64,000 bases of DNA from Coprinus comatus. Taxonomy: Eukaryota; Basidiomycota; Agaricomycetes; Agaricales; Agaricaceae. The notes under the pieces were generated by a model. The model saw only the letters and a list, made by a program, of their open reading frames with translations. It had not been told where the DNA came from and ran no database searches. Each line of letters begins with the position of its first letter. Position 1 is the first letter of the stretch. The translations under genes were made by a program, and so were the position numbers. This document shows, piece by piece, positions 1 to 12,493 of this stretch. Location: the NCBI GenBank assembly GCA_034638255.1, contig JAWPGT010000022.1, positions 1 through 64,000 on the forward strand. Direction: 5' to 3'.

Positions 1-2049
1 ATTACATCTCAATAACTCAAACTCAAACTGTTACTGCTCCTACTTTACCCACACCACCTTTGATGGAAACGGACTTGAAGTTGAAGCTCGGGAAACATCG
101 GTATAGACCTGATGGTTTACTTGAAGTTAACAAAGATGGTCCACATCCAATATTCGAGTTGATGAGACGTGCTGAAGCAGAGTGGAATGAGAAACTTAAG
201 AAATCGAGTAGGAATATACAAGAGGCGGTTGATGAATATCGAAGGAGGTATAAACGTGATCCTCCAAAAGGTTTTGACCTTTGGTATGTGGTTATATTTT
301 TCTTTTTTTCAAAATAAACGAACAAAAAGTGACTTACCATTCATTACTAAAAACACAGGTGGGAATACGTCAAGAAACACAATGTTCAATTACCAGATGA
401 ATATGACCAGATATATCATGATTTGGAACCTTTCTGGGGAATGGAACCGTCAGACCTTCAAGCGATACAAGATGAGATTGAAAAGAAGATGGATACATAC
501 ACTATTGGCAAAAATGCTAGCGATGCCAATGTTGATGTTTTGACGTATCGTTTTAATGAGGGTAATTATGAATTGCATATGGTTGGTGCTGAAGAAAAAA
601 TGTCTTTGATTAGAGATGTTAAATATCTTCTACCTCCTTTCCGTATGACAATTTCACCTGATGATCGGCCGAATCGGTTGACTGACTGGGATATTAAACG
701 AGTTTTGGTTGAAGCAGCCTCTGCACAAACTGGTGAGCCTAATTTGTTACAATTATCTTTATTTGAATTACACGCCAAAATTGACTATGTGTTATGTAGT
801 AATTGAAAGAGAAGCATTACCGAAAAAACATACACTTGGATGGATATCTGCATGCCCACCAACTAGTCCAGCTCGTCGTAGACCCATAAATCTGGACAAA
901 CCACCTCCGTTTCCTACTAAAAAAACCTTTATCCACAATCACAAAAAAACAATGGATCCATGTCAACATCCCGATCACTTTCATCATCATGGTCAATTTC
1001 TTTCACACAACTACGGTCCATTACCTCAAGATGCAATGATACCAGAATTTTCACATTGTTCAACGACATTACATCATGATATTCGAATTCCAGTTCCATA
1101 TGGTTGGATAGAAGATATCTTACCTAGAGATCAAGATCCACCTTTTGACGATAAATTGGACGAACATTTATTATGGCGTGGAAGGCCTTCAGGAATATAT
1201 CATAGTGAAGAAACACGTTGGGAAAAAAGTCAAAGGATTTTACTTGTAGGATTTACAAATGATCTTACGGGAACCATTAACGTTTTAACACCTGTTGAAA
1301 ATGATTATGAGAAAGTTGGGAACGCTAAAGCTTGGAAGAGGTATAGTGTTAATCCTAGTTTTTTTGATATTGCGTTTGTTGGGGAACCTAGTGCTTGTTC
1401 GGAAAAAGTTTGTAAGGTTTTGGCACAGAGTTATCCTTGGGAAGAGTTTATGAATCAAGAGGAGTCTGGAGAATATCGATATGTAATGGATGTGAGTTTC
1501 TTTTTTTCTTTTTTTGAGTTTTATTATAAGATTTTTTTCAGAACTAAAAAGCTGGTTTTTTTTTTGCTTTAGGTTGATGGGAATGGATGGTCTGGTCGTT
1601 TCAAACGTCTGATTACCTCCAATTCTCTCATATTCAAAGCAACAATATATCCTGAATGGTGATCCTATCGATGTTTATTCCGTGCTTCCCAGTCACTAAA
1701 TCCTAATTTTTCAGGTACTCTGATCGAATTCAACCATGGTTACACTATGTACCCATACAACTGGATTATTCAGATTTACACGATGCTTTAGCATTCTTTA
1801 GAGGTGATACAAATGGTGAAGGATCTCATGAAGGCCTAGGTAGAAAAATAGCAGAAGCTGGAAGGAAATGGAGTAAAACGTTTTGGAGAAGAGAGGATAT
1901 GGTTGCTTATTATTTCAGGTGTGTAACCAATTTCAAGGAACGATGGATGTATACTTATGAATGATGTTAGGTTGATTTTAGAGTTCTCGAGGGTTATGAG
2001 TCCGGATAGATTGCAACTGTCGTATAGACCTAATTGGAATAGAAATTGA
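1..2049 (+). CDS. GT90 (CAP10-like) glycosyltransferase, copy 1, 5'-truncated by window edge
   Basis: Family-90 glycosyltransferase, a type II Golgi/ER membrane enzyme class that includes fungal Cap10/Cxt1-type xylosyltransferases and animal Rumi/POGLUT; the actual sugar and acceptor are unknown. Six exons by consensus and phase: 1-283, 359-732, 800-1491, 1573-1658, 1715-1918, 1971-2049. The reading frame is already open at base 3, so the N-terminal membrane anchor lies off the left edge. Conserved blocks read as KHRYRPDGLLEVN, DLEPFWGMEP, KTFIHNHKKTMDPCQHP, LLWRGRPSGIYH, DIAFVGEPSAC, then VDGNGWSGRFKRLITSNSL, RIQPWLHYVPIQLDYSDL and a final FWRREDMVAYYF/LILEFSRVMSPDR block. Unlike the next gene, this copy keeps an intact frame through the last two exons. 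It is very similar in both exons and intron positions to the gene at 2511-4701, so the pair is a tandem duplication. Family is certain; substrate is not. Confidence 0.9.
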
Positions 2050-2510
2050 TGTTTTGTTATTTATTATTGCATTCATTAAATCGGCTCCAGGCTCCAGCTT
2101 TCCGTAGAAGACGGAATGATCAATGAAGCGCAGTACTTTAAAGCAGATAAGAATCTACTTTTTACGAATTGGATCTTTATATGCACATTTTCTTGCCATT
2201 TACAAAAGAACAGAGCCTACATAGCACATCTGTGTCATACCGACTTTCTCTCTTCCTGGTGATTGACCGGAGGAAAGAACGGGTGCTTTTAGGAAATACG
2301 GAAAACTAGTTGCATTTCTAAAATTAACATTACAAGCTAAGGCATAATTCATCAACCCCGTGCTCATGGCGGCCTTCTAGTGATCGAATCGGTTTTTTTT
2401 TTGTACCTGATTATGTGGGAAACAGGGCTATGACGGAATGTTCAAAAGCTCCATCGTCATCTTGGCATACATCTACCTTGACATAAACCACAAGGTCAAC
2501 GTTCCAAGGG
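2050..2510. other. Intergenic spacer of the GT90 tandem pair
   Basis: About 460 nt between the stop of copy 1 and the start of copy 2. It holds the presumed 3' end of copy 1 and promoter of copy 2. A T-run is visible near 2393-2402. No additional gene was recognised. Confidence 0.5.
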
Positions 2511-4701
2511 ATGCGGAACCCACAACCACCTCGACTCCTAGTCTGGATTGGATTATGTCTTTTTACTCTTATCATTCTCACATTTCATCATAACAGACAT
2601 AAAACCATAACGATCTTACGAACTCCATTTCGAACAGTGACAGAAACAATAACTCAATACGTTTCAGTAACAGAAATTATTACAGTTCTACCCACTCCAG
2701 AACCAACTTCTACCAAACCCAAACTTGGTAAACATCGATATAGACGTGATGGTTTACTTGATGTTAACGAGGATGGTCCACATCCAATATTTGAGTTGAT
2801 GAGACGTGCTGAAGTAGAGTGGAATGAGAAGCATAGGAAAGCTAGTAAGAATATACGAGATGCTGTTGATGAATATCGAAGGCGGTATAAACGTTATCCT
2901 CCAAAAGGTTTCGACCTTTGGTATGTAAATCCAAAATTAACTGGACCGGAAGGCTAAAGGAAATTCAAATATTCAAGGTGGGAATACGTTACAGAACACA
3001 ATGTTCAATTACCCGATGAGTACGACCAAATATTTCATGATTTGGAACCTTTCTGGGGAATGGATCCATCAGACCTTCAAGCATTACAAAAAGAAATCGA
3101 GAAGGAAATTGATACATATACCATTGGTATAAATGGTAGCGATGCCAACGTCGATGTTTTGACATATCGCTTTCACGAGGGTTATTATCACCTTCATATG
3201 ATTGGTGCTGAAGAGAAGCTGTCTTTGATCAGAGAAGTTAAACATCTTCTACCTCCTTTTCGTATGACATTTTGGCCTGATGATCGACCGGATCGGTTGT
3301 CGGATTGGAATATTACAAGTATATTGCTGGATGCAGCTGCTTCGGGAACTGGTAAATATCTATTATACTGTATAACGGTAGAGCTTGATAGTTTTGTTTT
3401 TATATCAGTGATCAAAAGGGATGCATTCCCAGAGAGACATAATAGCGGATGGGTATATGCATGTCCACCGTCTAGTCCAGCTCGTCGTAAACCTTTCAAC
3501 CTCGACAATCCACCTCCCTTTCCAACACAAAAGACATTCATTCACGACCACAAGAAGACTATGGATCCGTGTCAACATCCTGATCACCTCCACCACCATG
3601 CACAATTTCTTTCATATAACTATGGTCCATTTCCTCGAGAAATGATGATACCAATATTTTCTCATTGCTCAACATCAATCCATCATGACATTCATATTCC
3701 AGTTCCATTTGGTTGGGTAGAAGATGTTTTACCTAGAGATCAAGATCCACCTTTCGATCAAAAACCAAATGAACATTTATTGTGGCGTGGAGGTCCTTCA
3801 GGAATGTACCACGACAAATTTAATCGATGGCAAAATGCACAACGTATTTCACTTGTAGGGTTTACAAATAATCTCACAGGAACAATGAGAGTTTTAAAAC
3901 CTGTCGAAACCGAAAGTGAAAAACTAGGAAAACCTAAAATTTGGAAGAAATTTAGTGTTAATCCTAGTTTTTTTGATATTGCTTTTGTTGGAGAACCTAG
4001 TGCTTGTTCAAATGATACTTGTCCAATTTTGGCTCAGAATTTTCCTTGGGAACCGTATATGAGTCAAAAGGAAGCTGGGAAATATCGATATGTGATTGAT
4101 GTGAGTTTCCTTTTGAAATTCAGTGTTCAGTGATGAGTTGTTTTTAGGGTAGAACTAAACTATGTTTTTTTGTTCTTTTTCTTTTCAGGTTGATGGGAAT
4201 GGATGGTCTGGTCGCTTCAAACGACTTATTACCTCTAATTCTCTCATTTTCAAATCAACCATATACCCTGAATGGTGATTCTCTTTCTATATTTTCTTTT
4301 TCTTTTGCTGCTAGTCTCTTCCAGCAGCTGCTCAACTATTTTTCAATTTTTAGGTACACAGATCGAATTCAACCTTGGTTACACTATGTTCCAATACAAC
4401 TGGATTACTCAGATTTGCACGACACTTTAGCATTCTTCAGAGGTGATACAAATGGTGAAGGTTCTCATGAAGTATTAGGAAAAAAGATAGCTGAAGCGGG
4501 CGTAAATGGAGTAAAACATTTTGGAGGAAAGAAGATATGACTGCTTATTACTTTCGGTGCGTTGTGATCTCTCTAAGACCCTATATATGCATTATGAATC
4601 TAGGACTATTTATTGATTATTGTGAGCAATACAGGTTGATTTTAGAATTCACGAGGGTAATGAGATCCGATAGATTAGAAATGTCGTATAGACCAAGTTA
4701 G
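2511..4701 (+). CDS. GT90 (CAP10-like) glycosyltransferase, copy 2, with a frameshift near 4500 (possible pseudogene)
   Basis: Tandem duplicate of the preceding gene. The ATG at 2511 opens a short cytoplasmic tail and a hydrophobic anchor (residues about 9-23, LVWIGLCLFTLIILTF), as expected of a type II Golgi enzyme. Exons: 2511-2920, 2978-3351, 3409-4100, 4189-4274, 4354-4556, 4635-4701. It shares the blocks of copy 1: LEPFWGMDP, KTFIHDHKKTMDPCQHP, LLWRGGPSGMYH, DIAFVGEPSAC, VDGNGWSGRFKRLITSNSL. In the fifth exon, at about 4498-4501, one base is missing relative to copy 1. The frame therefore leaves the conserved AGRKWSKTFWR block and stops at 4538-4540. Downstream bases still encode the conserved block and a last exon ending in SYRPS in the other frame, so the lesion is recent, a sequencing error, or tolerated as a C-terminal truncation of roughly 40 residues. 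Confidence 0.85.
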
Positions 4702-5405
4702 AATTGATTTTTTTTCAAGTGCTCGAAGGGAAAAAAAGATACACTTCTTTGATCTACCTAGGACTTTAAGTGTCTAACGGAACTACTTCACAAATTACAA
4801 GATTTGACTAGTTCTTCCCCATTACCAACCATCAAGTCCAAATCTACCAACAACAGTGTCCAGAAATCAAAATCGAAAAAAAAGAAAACATCAAGAATCA
4901 ATTGTTTCAATACCCGGGGTTCAAACGCTTCTTTAAAAATGATTACTCACAAGCAAAGAAATCTTCAATTTTAATCATATCCAACATACCCAATGGGAAG
5001 TTTTCATTGGTTGACCAGAGAATAAAACGCGAATGTGATATTTCTTGGTGTTTTTATTTTGGTACAGTTCAAAGACAACCTAAAAAATAAAATAAAAATA
5101 GTGTTTACTATACTTATAACAGTAGGATAACGAACCTCTGATCCCCTAGTATTTAGTATGTGCAAGTTTGTGGTCAGAAACCGAACGAGTGATTTAAACT
5201 ATGTGCGAAAAGAAGACTTACATGCCTGGCCAAACCATAATATCAATCTGCAGGAGTCCTAGAAGGGAAGAAATAGATCCGTCATGTGCAATCTAAGTAA
5301 AAGGAAAAACAAGGTGTCAACAGATAACTGCATTTCTGACCCAGCAGATACTCTATGCGTACGTTATGTATGTATTTCAACTATGATGTCCATTAACCAT
5401 ACGCT
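4702..5405. other. Convergent intergenic region, no gene recognised
   Basis: AT-rich spacer between the GT90 copy 2 stop and the stop of the minus-strand histidine phosphatase. The two genes converge, so both 3' UTRs should fall here. A 62-codon open frame at 4902-5090 has no recognisable domain. Confidence 0.5.
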
Positions 5406-6996
5406 TCAACGAGTATAATACCGTTCATTACGTACTTTAGAAACTCCCTGCATCTTCTCAATAATATGAGATTTGAGTTCAAGTGCCCATGCACCAAAAC
5501 GTAATGCAGAATAAGCGGCAGAGTCTGGAGTATCACGATATAGGTATGAATATTCCCAATTTCCAAGTCGATACACAGTATCAGCCTAAAAACTTCAGAA
5601 TCAGAATGCCGAGTAAGCTAAGTATAGTAGATTAATGCACTATACCTCTTCTTGAGATACACATAAAGATGTCTCATTAATACTACAGGGCAGTAGCTTT
5701 TCATGACACTGTTTAGCACTCATGTTGTCGTAATAACTGGAGAATAAAAGCGTTGAAAAAGATGTGGGATAGGATGACTTCGACAACTTACTGGTCAAAA
5801 CTGGAATGCCAGCCACCTGTATCCTGTCGAGCAATCCCAGATACACGATCGAGTTTTTCATAGATGGGTTCAGCGGCAGATAGATGGTCTTGCCAGATTT
5901 GTCCTTGACTTCCAGTAGTAAAGTCATTTCGGAGTTTAGAGGCTTTAGGACAGGAATATGTCGGTTCGAGAGAGTCAAAAGTGCTAGGTTGGACATGAAC
6001 TTGTATATGCGTGCTTTGAGGGAAAAGTCCTCGTAAGAGACCACTGGAAACCTGAGAAGTGATAACATTATTCGTAACACCTAAGTAGATGTCGATTAGT
6101 GTAGTTATATTGTTGTCCAAGATAGATGACTCACGTATGAATACTTCTGATGGCTTAAAAGTATTCCCTAAACCAAGGCGAGGAGCATATACGGATCGTA
6201 GGTCCTTTTTAAAGTATTGAGATACATATGTTGGGAGATTAAATTTTACACGCTCACGTACAGCACCATGAAGGAACGAGTCCGCTAACCCTTGGTCTGT
6301 TATTTGTGGGAATTGACATCTATCGAAATAAATCAGAATCAATTGGAGGTATACTTATGGTTGAATATACTAACGTGCTGTTGACAAAGCCAGGTCCAAC
6401 AGATGTCGAGAATGGATTAACAATCGTTCCCGTGATTTGCCACTAATAATTATGTATTAGTTTGATTATATTTTGTCGGTAGGCCTTTGTTGATATACCT
6501 CAATTACCGAGGTTTTAGTGTCTAAACTATTGAAGATGAGTGAGATGAAAAACCACGACGGTTAGTTAATGGATAAGTAGTAATTACCTGGCTAAACCAG
6601 CGACTGCTCCTGACCCAGTACAGTCCCACGAAACATCTTCTTTGAAGAAAGTGTTGGAAGCATATGGTGTGCGTTTGTGATGTCTCTGGATTACCTCCAC
6701 AAACTGAAGCTCAAAATTTCTGGGTGGGTCCCTTCCGCTGAACGTAAGAATAAGAAAGGTCTCCATAGATCCATAATACACACTTGTATTCCCTCTCTCG
6801 TATGTGCGGCATATTACACCAATTGTAAGTCCCATAGTCGGCTTCTGGTGTCTGTGACGAATTAAATATTCCCGGTCTGCCAGTTCCATGGAGAGCAAAT
6901 GTGATATTGTTAATATTAGATGCTTGTGGAGGATAATGCTCGGCCACTGCGACGACACCAGAAATGCCTGCAATAAGTATTTGGAGCCAAGACATG
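5406..6996 (-). CDS. Secreted histidine phosphatase superfamily (acid-phosphatase-like) protein
   Basis: Multi-exon minus-strand gene, probably a secreted or vacuolar phosphomonoesterase of the histidine acid phosphatase clade. From ATG 6996 the product opens with a signal peptide (SWLQILIAGISGVVAVAE). Two further in-frame ATGs lie upstream (about 7023 and 7115), so the start is uncertain. The next exon carries VEVIQRHHKRTPYASN, which aligns with the phosphohistidine motif RHGxRxP but has His in place of Gly. Later blocks are GFVNSTCQFPQITDQGLADSFLHG, IRVTNNVITSQV, WHSSFDHYYDN and the end ADTVYRLGNWEYSYLYRD. Cysteines at regular intervals fit a disulfide-stabilised secreted protein. Linking the catalytic exon to the WQITGTIVNPF exon in frame requires a 19-nt internal exon near 6505-6525; this is inferred from phase and splice sites. 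Whether the variant motif is catalytically active cannot be told from sequence. Confidence 0.82.
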
Positions 6997-7297
6997 TCGT
7001 TCTGGATGAATTCTTTCCACATTGCGACGCATATATACAACCATCCCACAGGTATTTTCAGATATGAATGTGCTTCTAAAGAACCAAGCATAATGTGACG
7101 ATGACCAACGTGCATGCGAAGGTCATAGTGATGGTAAAAGTATGAGAACTAGCGCACATATGCTTATGATTGCCGTTATACGCATCACTGTTTCAAGGCT
7201 AGTGCCCTTGATGTGGAACCACATGCTCAATGAAGTCCATTAAAGAACCTCGAAGAGGTCTAGTCGTCTGGTGCGTTTTTTGGCTCCCAACGCTGTG

Positions 7298-8829
7298 ATG
7301 CGCGCCATCAGTTCCGCCTTATTCCTTCTTGGTGCTATACAGGCCGCTGTTGCCGCGCCTATACCCATGCCTGGACAAAGCCGCCTAGCTGATAGTGCTC
7401 TGCAAGAGATCTTGGAGAGAGGTGTTCCAATTCTCGGTGAGTATTACGCTTAAGTCTATTATGTGCTATGGGATTAACCTATTTGAAAAGGAATCGATGA
7501 AGGTTGTTCATTGCGTTCAAAGACGTGTAACTGGATGCGCAATATACCCGACAGTACTAAGATTATCCACCTCAACTTGCCTGGAACCCATGATGCTGCT
7601 ACCGGTTGGTTTTCCTGGTTTATTCCAGGAATTCTTTTGTCAATGTTCTTTGGATCAACAGGAAACTACACTGCTGAACGACAGGCTGAATTAGAGCCAT
7701 ACACTGGACCGTACGTCACATAATCCCCCTCAATACTTGTATTGAAAAGCCAGAGCAGTATACCCCCATACCAAGTCTTCCGTTGTCAACAACGTACTTT
7801 GTTCCAGATGTTGAATGATGGTATCCGTGTTTTCGATTTGCGTTTTGCATACAATCCGGGAAATGACACAGTTGGATTCTGGCATTGTAAGAAAACCGTA
7901 TGTCTATTCCAAGTGTTTTCCTGATTCCTATTTAGCACAAGCCCTTTTGGCTCCAACGACAAGACTCGAAGATGTTTTGTTCGGCTACTATAGTTGGTTG
8001 GACTCCCATCCTACCGAAACGGTTCTCCTTTCTCTCAAACATGAGGGTGGAACTGGCACTCCAGATGATGAGAAACTCCAACAACACATCTACGACTTGC
8101 TTAACTCCAAGCTTGCTAGCCGTTACTGGGTTCAACGAAGCGGCACGGTGGGTATTTGACTTAGCTCTGAATATCGACCTCTCTAAAATACTTCTCAGCT
8201 TGGAACCCTTGGTGAAGCACGGGGCAAAGTAATCCTCCTCCAACGACATGATTATCCTCTCCTTGATCCTGCAAATACACCACACCGAATTGGCATTGAT
8301 CTTGGACCCGACCGCTGGACTGACAATGGCAAAAACATTGAGCTTGTGTACAACACAGAAAAACATCAAACAGCATATATTGAAGATTTCTATGAAATTA
8401 ACCTACCGGAGGATTCAACCCCTGAGCAACATATACTGGCCAAATTTGAGGCTACGACTGCGCATTTGACTAATGCAGCGAAATCGGATTTACCCCCAGA
8501 CCAACTATACATTACATTTTCTAGTGCAGCTTATGTGCCATCCACTCCTCCAATGATACCCATCGTAAGTGCTTCCGCTTCAGAAATATCATTTGAGTAA
8601 CCTTTCCTTTGATTTAGTTATACGCGTTAGGAGATGGAGAGGGTGTTGTAGGCGTTAATCAGCGTCTTGTACCGTGGTTGAAGGAGCGTAAAGGCAGCCG
8701 GTTTGGTATTATCAGTAAGTGATGACTTCATATACGGTACCTATTCACTAAGAGACTCGCCTGCTTATTCCAGTAATGGATTTTTATGATGCTGTACCTG
8801 GACTTGTCGAGGCCGTCATCGGCCTCTAA
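7298..8829 (+). CDS. Secreted PLC-like phosphodiesterase (PI-PLC X-type TIM barrel)
   Basis: Predicted extracellular phosphodiesterase of the PLC-like TIM-barrel superfamily. ATG 7298 starts a clear signal peptide (MRAISSALFLLGAIQAAVAA) followed by a pro-like stretch. The core contains the active-site-type motif NLPGTHDAATGW, then TLFQMLNDGIRVFDLRFAY, FGYYSWLDSHPTETVLLSLKHE, GKVILLQRHDYPLLD, a glycine/aspartate stretch, LYITFSSAAYVPSTPP and a final GVVGVNQRLVPWLKERKGSRFGI/MDFYDAVPGLVEAVIGL. This order matches fungal PI-PLC-like proteins, many of unknown substrate. The frame is kept across introns by phase; two introns (ending before about 7487 and 7757) appear to use AAG acceptors. It lies divergently next to the histidine phosphatase, with starts about 300 nt apart, and both are secreted phosphoester-acting families; a shared role is only a guess. 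Confidence 0.88.
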
Positions 8830-9353
8830 ATATATCATTATTTTTTCACTTACAGTGTACACACAAAGGGAGAATGAGAGCAGAGCGGGGCAGGACAACG
8901 CCATCCTCAACATCAAATGAAATATCGATTGTCTTTAGGACTAGACTTGGGGCCCAACTTCTCGAACCCTTTGCTTAGTGAAAGCGAATTGGTTATTAAT
9001 GGTGAAGTCAGGCCCAAGCTTGTTCTCGCCCCCATGCTACCCCCCATGTTTCTAAATTCGAAGCCTCTTGCGCAATTTTGATCGCAAACATCGCCATCAC
9101 TAGCCATTCTCATCCACCAAAAGTCGAACACAATCACTCAGAGGTAATCACCTCACAGACATCATCTGACTATAATATCAGCGACATCTAATTTGTTATT
9201 CCACGTGCGGATGTATCGATGGCGAATGTAACAAGTGATGTTGCTCAGAATTGCATGCTGGTAAACTAATCCGAAGCTCGAGGTACACAACACAAATCGT
9301 CTATATATAATGGGGTAAATTGGAGCGTATTGTAATCATAAAAAAACTTCACC
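8830..9353. promoter_or_regulatory. Intergenic region with TATA-like box for the dioxygenase
   Basis: The spacer between the PLC-like gene and the dioxygenase. A TATA-like stretch (ctatatataatgg, about 9301-9313) sits about 45 nt before the ATG at 9354, within range for a fungal core promoter. No other gene recognised. Confidence 0.45.
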
Positions 9354-10865
9354 ATGGCTCCTTCAGTTGCTCAGGTCGAATCTACCAACACCAACAATGA
9401 CGTCATTCACAAAACCGCAGAGTTGAAGAAAAATGTCGCCGTCAGTAAAGACGACCGTGTTATCCCAGAGGTGATTTTCCTGCCCCCCCCACTTTACTTG
9501 TCCCACTAAAATATGAATCTTCAGGGTGTTTCCTATCCTCTTTACTTTCCCTATTTTGACGTAAATGAAAAATGGGCACCCCTAGAAATCTTTGGTATGC
9601 ATGATTGATTACCTTATTGTCTGACTTAAACAAAGGAGCTAACAGAAATAATTCAAAAACAGAACATGACGAACCAGGTCTTCGCGCCAACCCTGCTAAA
9701 CCCAATCTCTTGAATCCCAACACCACCTCTCGCGATATTAGTCCTTACCTTGGTACTGAAGTCCATGGGGTTCAATTATCCCAACTTTCAAAAGAAGGTC
9801 TCGATGAACTTGCCCTTCTTGTTGCTGAACGAAAGGTTGTCGTTTTCCGTGATCAAGACTTGAAGGATATCGGTCCTGATCGTCAGATCGAGATTGCTCA
9901 GTCAGTTTCTTGAAGCTTTAATCTAAATTGTGATCATTTCATTGACAGTAAACGTTTGTTACAGACACTTTGGGCCTATACATAGACATCCTACTTCAGG
10001 CAATGTGAAAGGTTACCCTGAATTCCACGTTGGTGAGATATTTATGAGATTAATATTTTCGATCAATACTTAAAAATCTCACATCCTTCTTTGCCTACAT
10101 ATAGTGTATCGCGACAACACTAATGATCGTAACAAAGAATATCTAGAGATCAACGCAAAAAATAATCTCACGAGTTGGCATTCTGATGTTTCTTATGAGA
10201 AACAACCTCCTGGTACCACTTGGTTTTGGATTTTGGATCAACCTCAAGTCGGTGGTGATACATTGTTCTTGTCACAAGTAGAAGCATACAACCGGCTCTC
10301 TCCTGAATTCCAAAAACGTCTTGAAGGATTACGTGCAGTTCATTCTGCTGTTATTCAGGCTGAATATTCGAAGAAGATCGGAGGTCCAGTGCGTAGGGAA
10401 GCTGTTGAATCTGAGGTTCGTTTATGTTCTCGCCCATGACCATCCGGAATCTGATGTGAAACTCCCCTCCCTTTGTGAACCTCAACAGCATCCTCTAGTC
10501 AGAGTTCATCCAGTAACTGGGGAGAAAGCTCTTTACATTAATGAAGGGTTCACACGTCGTATCGTTGGATTCAAAAAAGAAGAATCCGATTACCTACTCA
10601 ACTTCCTTCTCGATCACTTGGCTAAAAGCGCAGATTTCCAAGTACGTGCTAGTTATGAGCCTGGTACCGTTGTTATCTGGGTAAGCCCTTTCCCGTTTTT
10701 CTTTTGTTACCTTGACAGTGGACACCAATACTAAAACTATTTATGTAGGACAACCGTGTTACTTGTCACTCTGCAACTCGTGATTTCCATCCTACTTTTA
10801 GACGACATGCTGTACGTCTTACTCCCCAAGCTGAAGTTCCCATCCCTGCAAAATTCGAAGAGTAG
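9354..10865 (+). CDS. TauD/TfdA-family 2-oxoglutarate, Fe(II)-dependent dioxygenase
   Basis: Predicted cytosolic non-haem iron dioxygenase of the TauD family, which couples 2-oxoglutarate decarboxylation to hydroxylation, often of sulfonates or sulfate esters; the substrate here is unknown. Exons by phase: 9354-9470, 9525-9594, 9663-9900, 9965-10032, 10105-10415, 10489-10680, 10749-10865. No signal peptide. Landmarks in order: ISPYLGTEVHGVQLSQLS, LALLVAERKVVVFRDQDL, QHFGPIHRHPTSGN, the first iron ligands in TSWHSDVSYE (HxD), PGTTWFWILDQPQVGGDTLF, HPLVRVHPVTGEKALYINEGFTRRI, and the distal His with the 2-oxoglutarate-binding Arg in VTCHSATRDF...RRHAVRLTPQAE. All facial-triad residues are present, so it should be active. 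It ends 1.6 kb from the convergent halogenase. Confidence 0.93.
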
Positions 10866-12493
10866 AAGAGTAGGACTTATAAGCGCATACATATACAATA
10901 CCTAAGTTGGATTAAAGCCTCCTCGTTCACCTATAACATTAGGTATTTACTGCCAGTTTTCCTCTTCTTTTTTTTTTCTTTTGGAGTCACTTCTCGTTGT
11001 TAAGAGCTTCCAGTGTTCAAATTATATATATTTCTGAAGTCAAATTCAAACTCTATTTGGAACTGACTGTAACCCCCACACCCCACATGGATTAAATTTT
11101 GTAAAAGAAAACAAAGCAATGTTTCGAGTCGAGCGCTGAGCATGAGCGTTGACGTTGAAGGGTTCCTGGGCGCAATACACCACATTAATATATTTAATAT
11201 AATACCAACCACTTCTATCTTTCTTCAATCAAAATATTACTACATACTTATTATTTGTCAAATTCTATTTTTTCTGATTGATAGAATGGGAGACTGTTGT
11301 ATCATTCCCCGCTTCCGCGTGGATAAAAAAAAGAACTTTCACAGCAATAGACAATGTTTCGGGTTAAAGTGGAAGAAAAATAAAGTTAAAGTTAAAGTGA
11401 GATGAGATGGGTTACTGTGCTTGCCACGCTGGCCTGGCTCATCAGACATGCATGTTGATACATTGTAAGATGTCAGATGCATGATGATGATCAGTTTTTT
11501 TACTTCATGTGCGCAACAGCTAATTATCCGAGAAGTTGAAGTTGTACAACTTGTTCGACACCAATTCAAGTGCTTAGCTACAGTGACTCTTTTTTTGTAG
11601 TTAATACAGCCACTCCTGTCGCCCAGCCAAATAATGAACTCAGTAACAGTCCGAAGCATCGCCTTTGAATTTTGAACCATACTTTTCATCCATGGGCTGT
11701 GATTGAAATTTGAAATATCATATTCCAATCATCAATCTTTGATAATAATGATACAGATACATCATCATTATTAAGTTTTTCGAATGGAATCATCTATCAG
11801 AGACTCGAAGAATCCAAGTACAGCTGTAAACGGCGACTACTAATATATAGAAGCTCTGGAACATGCTTTTTGTTAAGATCAGAACCATACTATCCATATC
11901 CATATCTTCCAAACTTCTTATCTATCTTCAATGCGTTTCAATCCCCTAATACGCCACACAAACAGGCGTACTTGACTCACCAAAACTCGGAACTTAAAGA
12001 AGTCTGGCTAATGATTGCTACCAGAGTGTGATGTATTACCATCCAATTAGGAATTCATGATGAATATTCATAAATTGTCAACTTGGAGACTTGGAGTGTT
12101 CCTGAAATGAAAAGCTGACGGGCGGTGGAGATCGGAGGAAGTTGAAGGGACGGAGCTGACCCATTAAGCTAACTAAAAGCTCTTTGATGAACTATTGTTT
12201 TAATGTTCCCTTCGATGCCCAGATGTTGTCAAAAATAGACAATTAGCTGGATAGAGTATTCCACAGGGACCCTTAAACTCATGTTCGATAGATAGAAAAA
12301 GCAAGTAGAAGAGTGAAAATGACATCTATTGCATTTACATCTACACTGGTTATTGTATATTTGACAGCATATTGGGTTCTAATAGTATATATAATGAATG
12401 ATAAAAAAAGAATGAGAATAAAATCATTTATACATATGGCACAGTAACATCTAGGTTCCCTTTAAATTTCACGAACACATACTTATACAGTAT
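10866..12493. other. Convergent intergenic region, no gene recognised
   Basis: About 1.6 kb between the dioxygenase and halogenase stops. It is AT-rich, with short homopolymers (for example the T-run near 10967-10981). Open frames of 60-129 codons here lack signal peptides, domains or phase-consistent introns. Confidence 0.5.
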
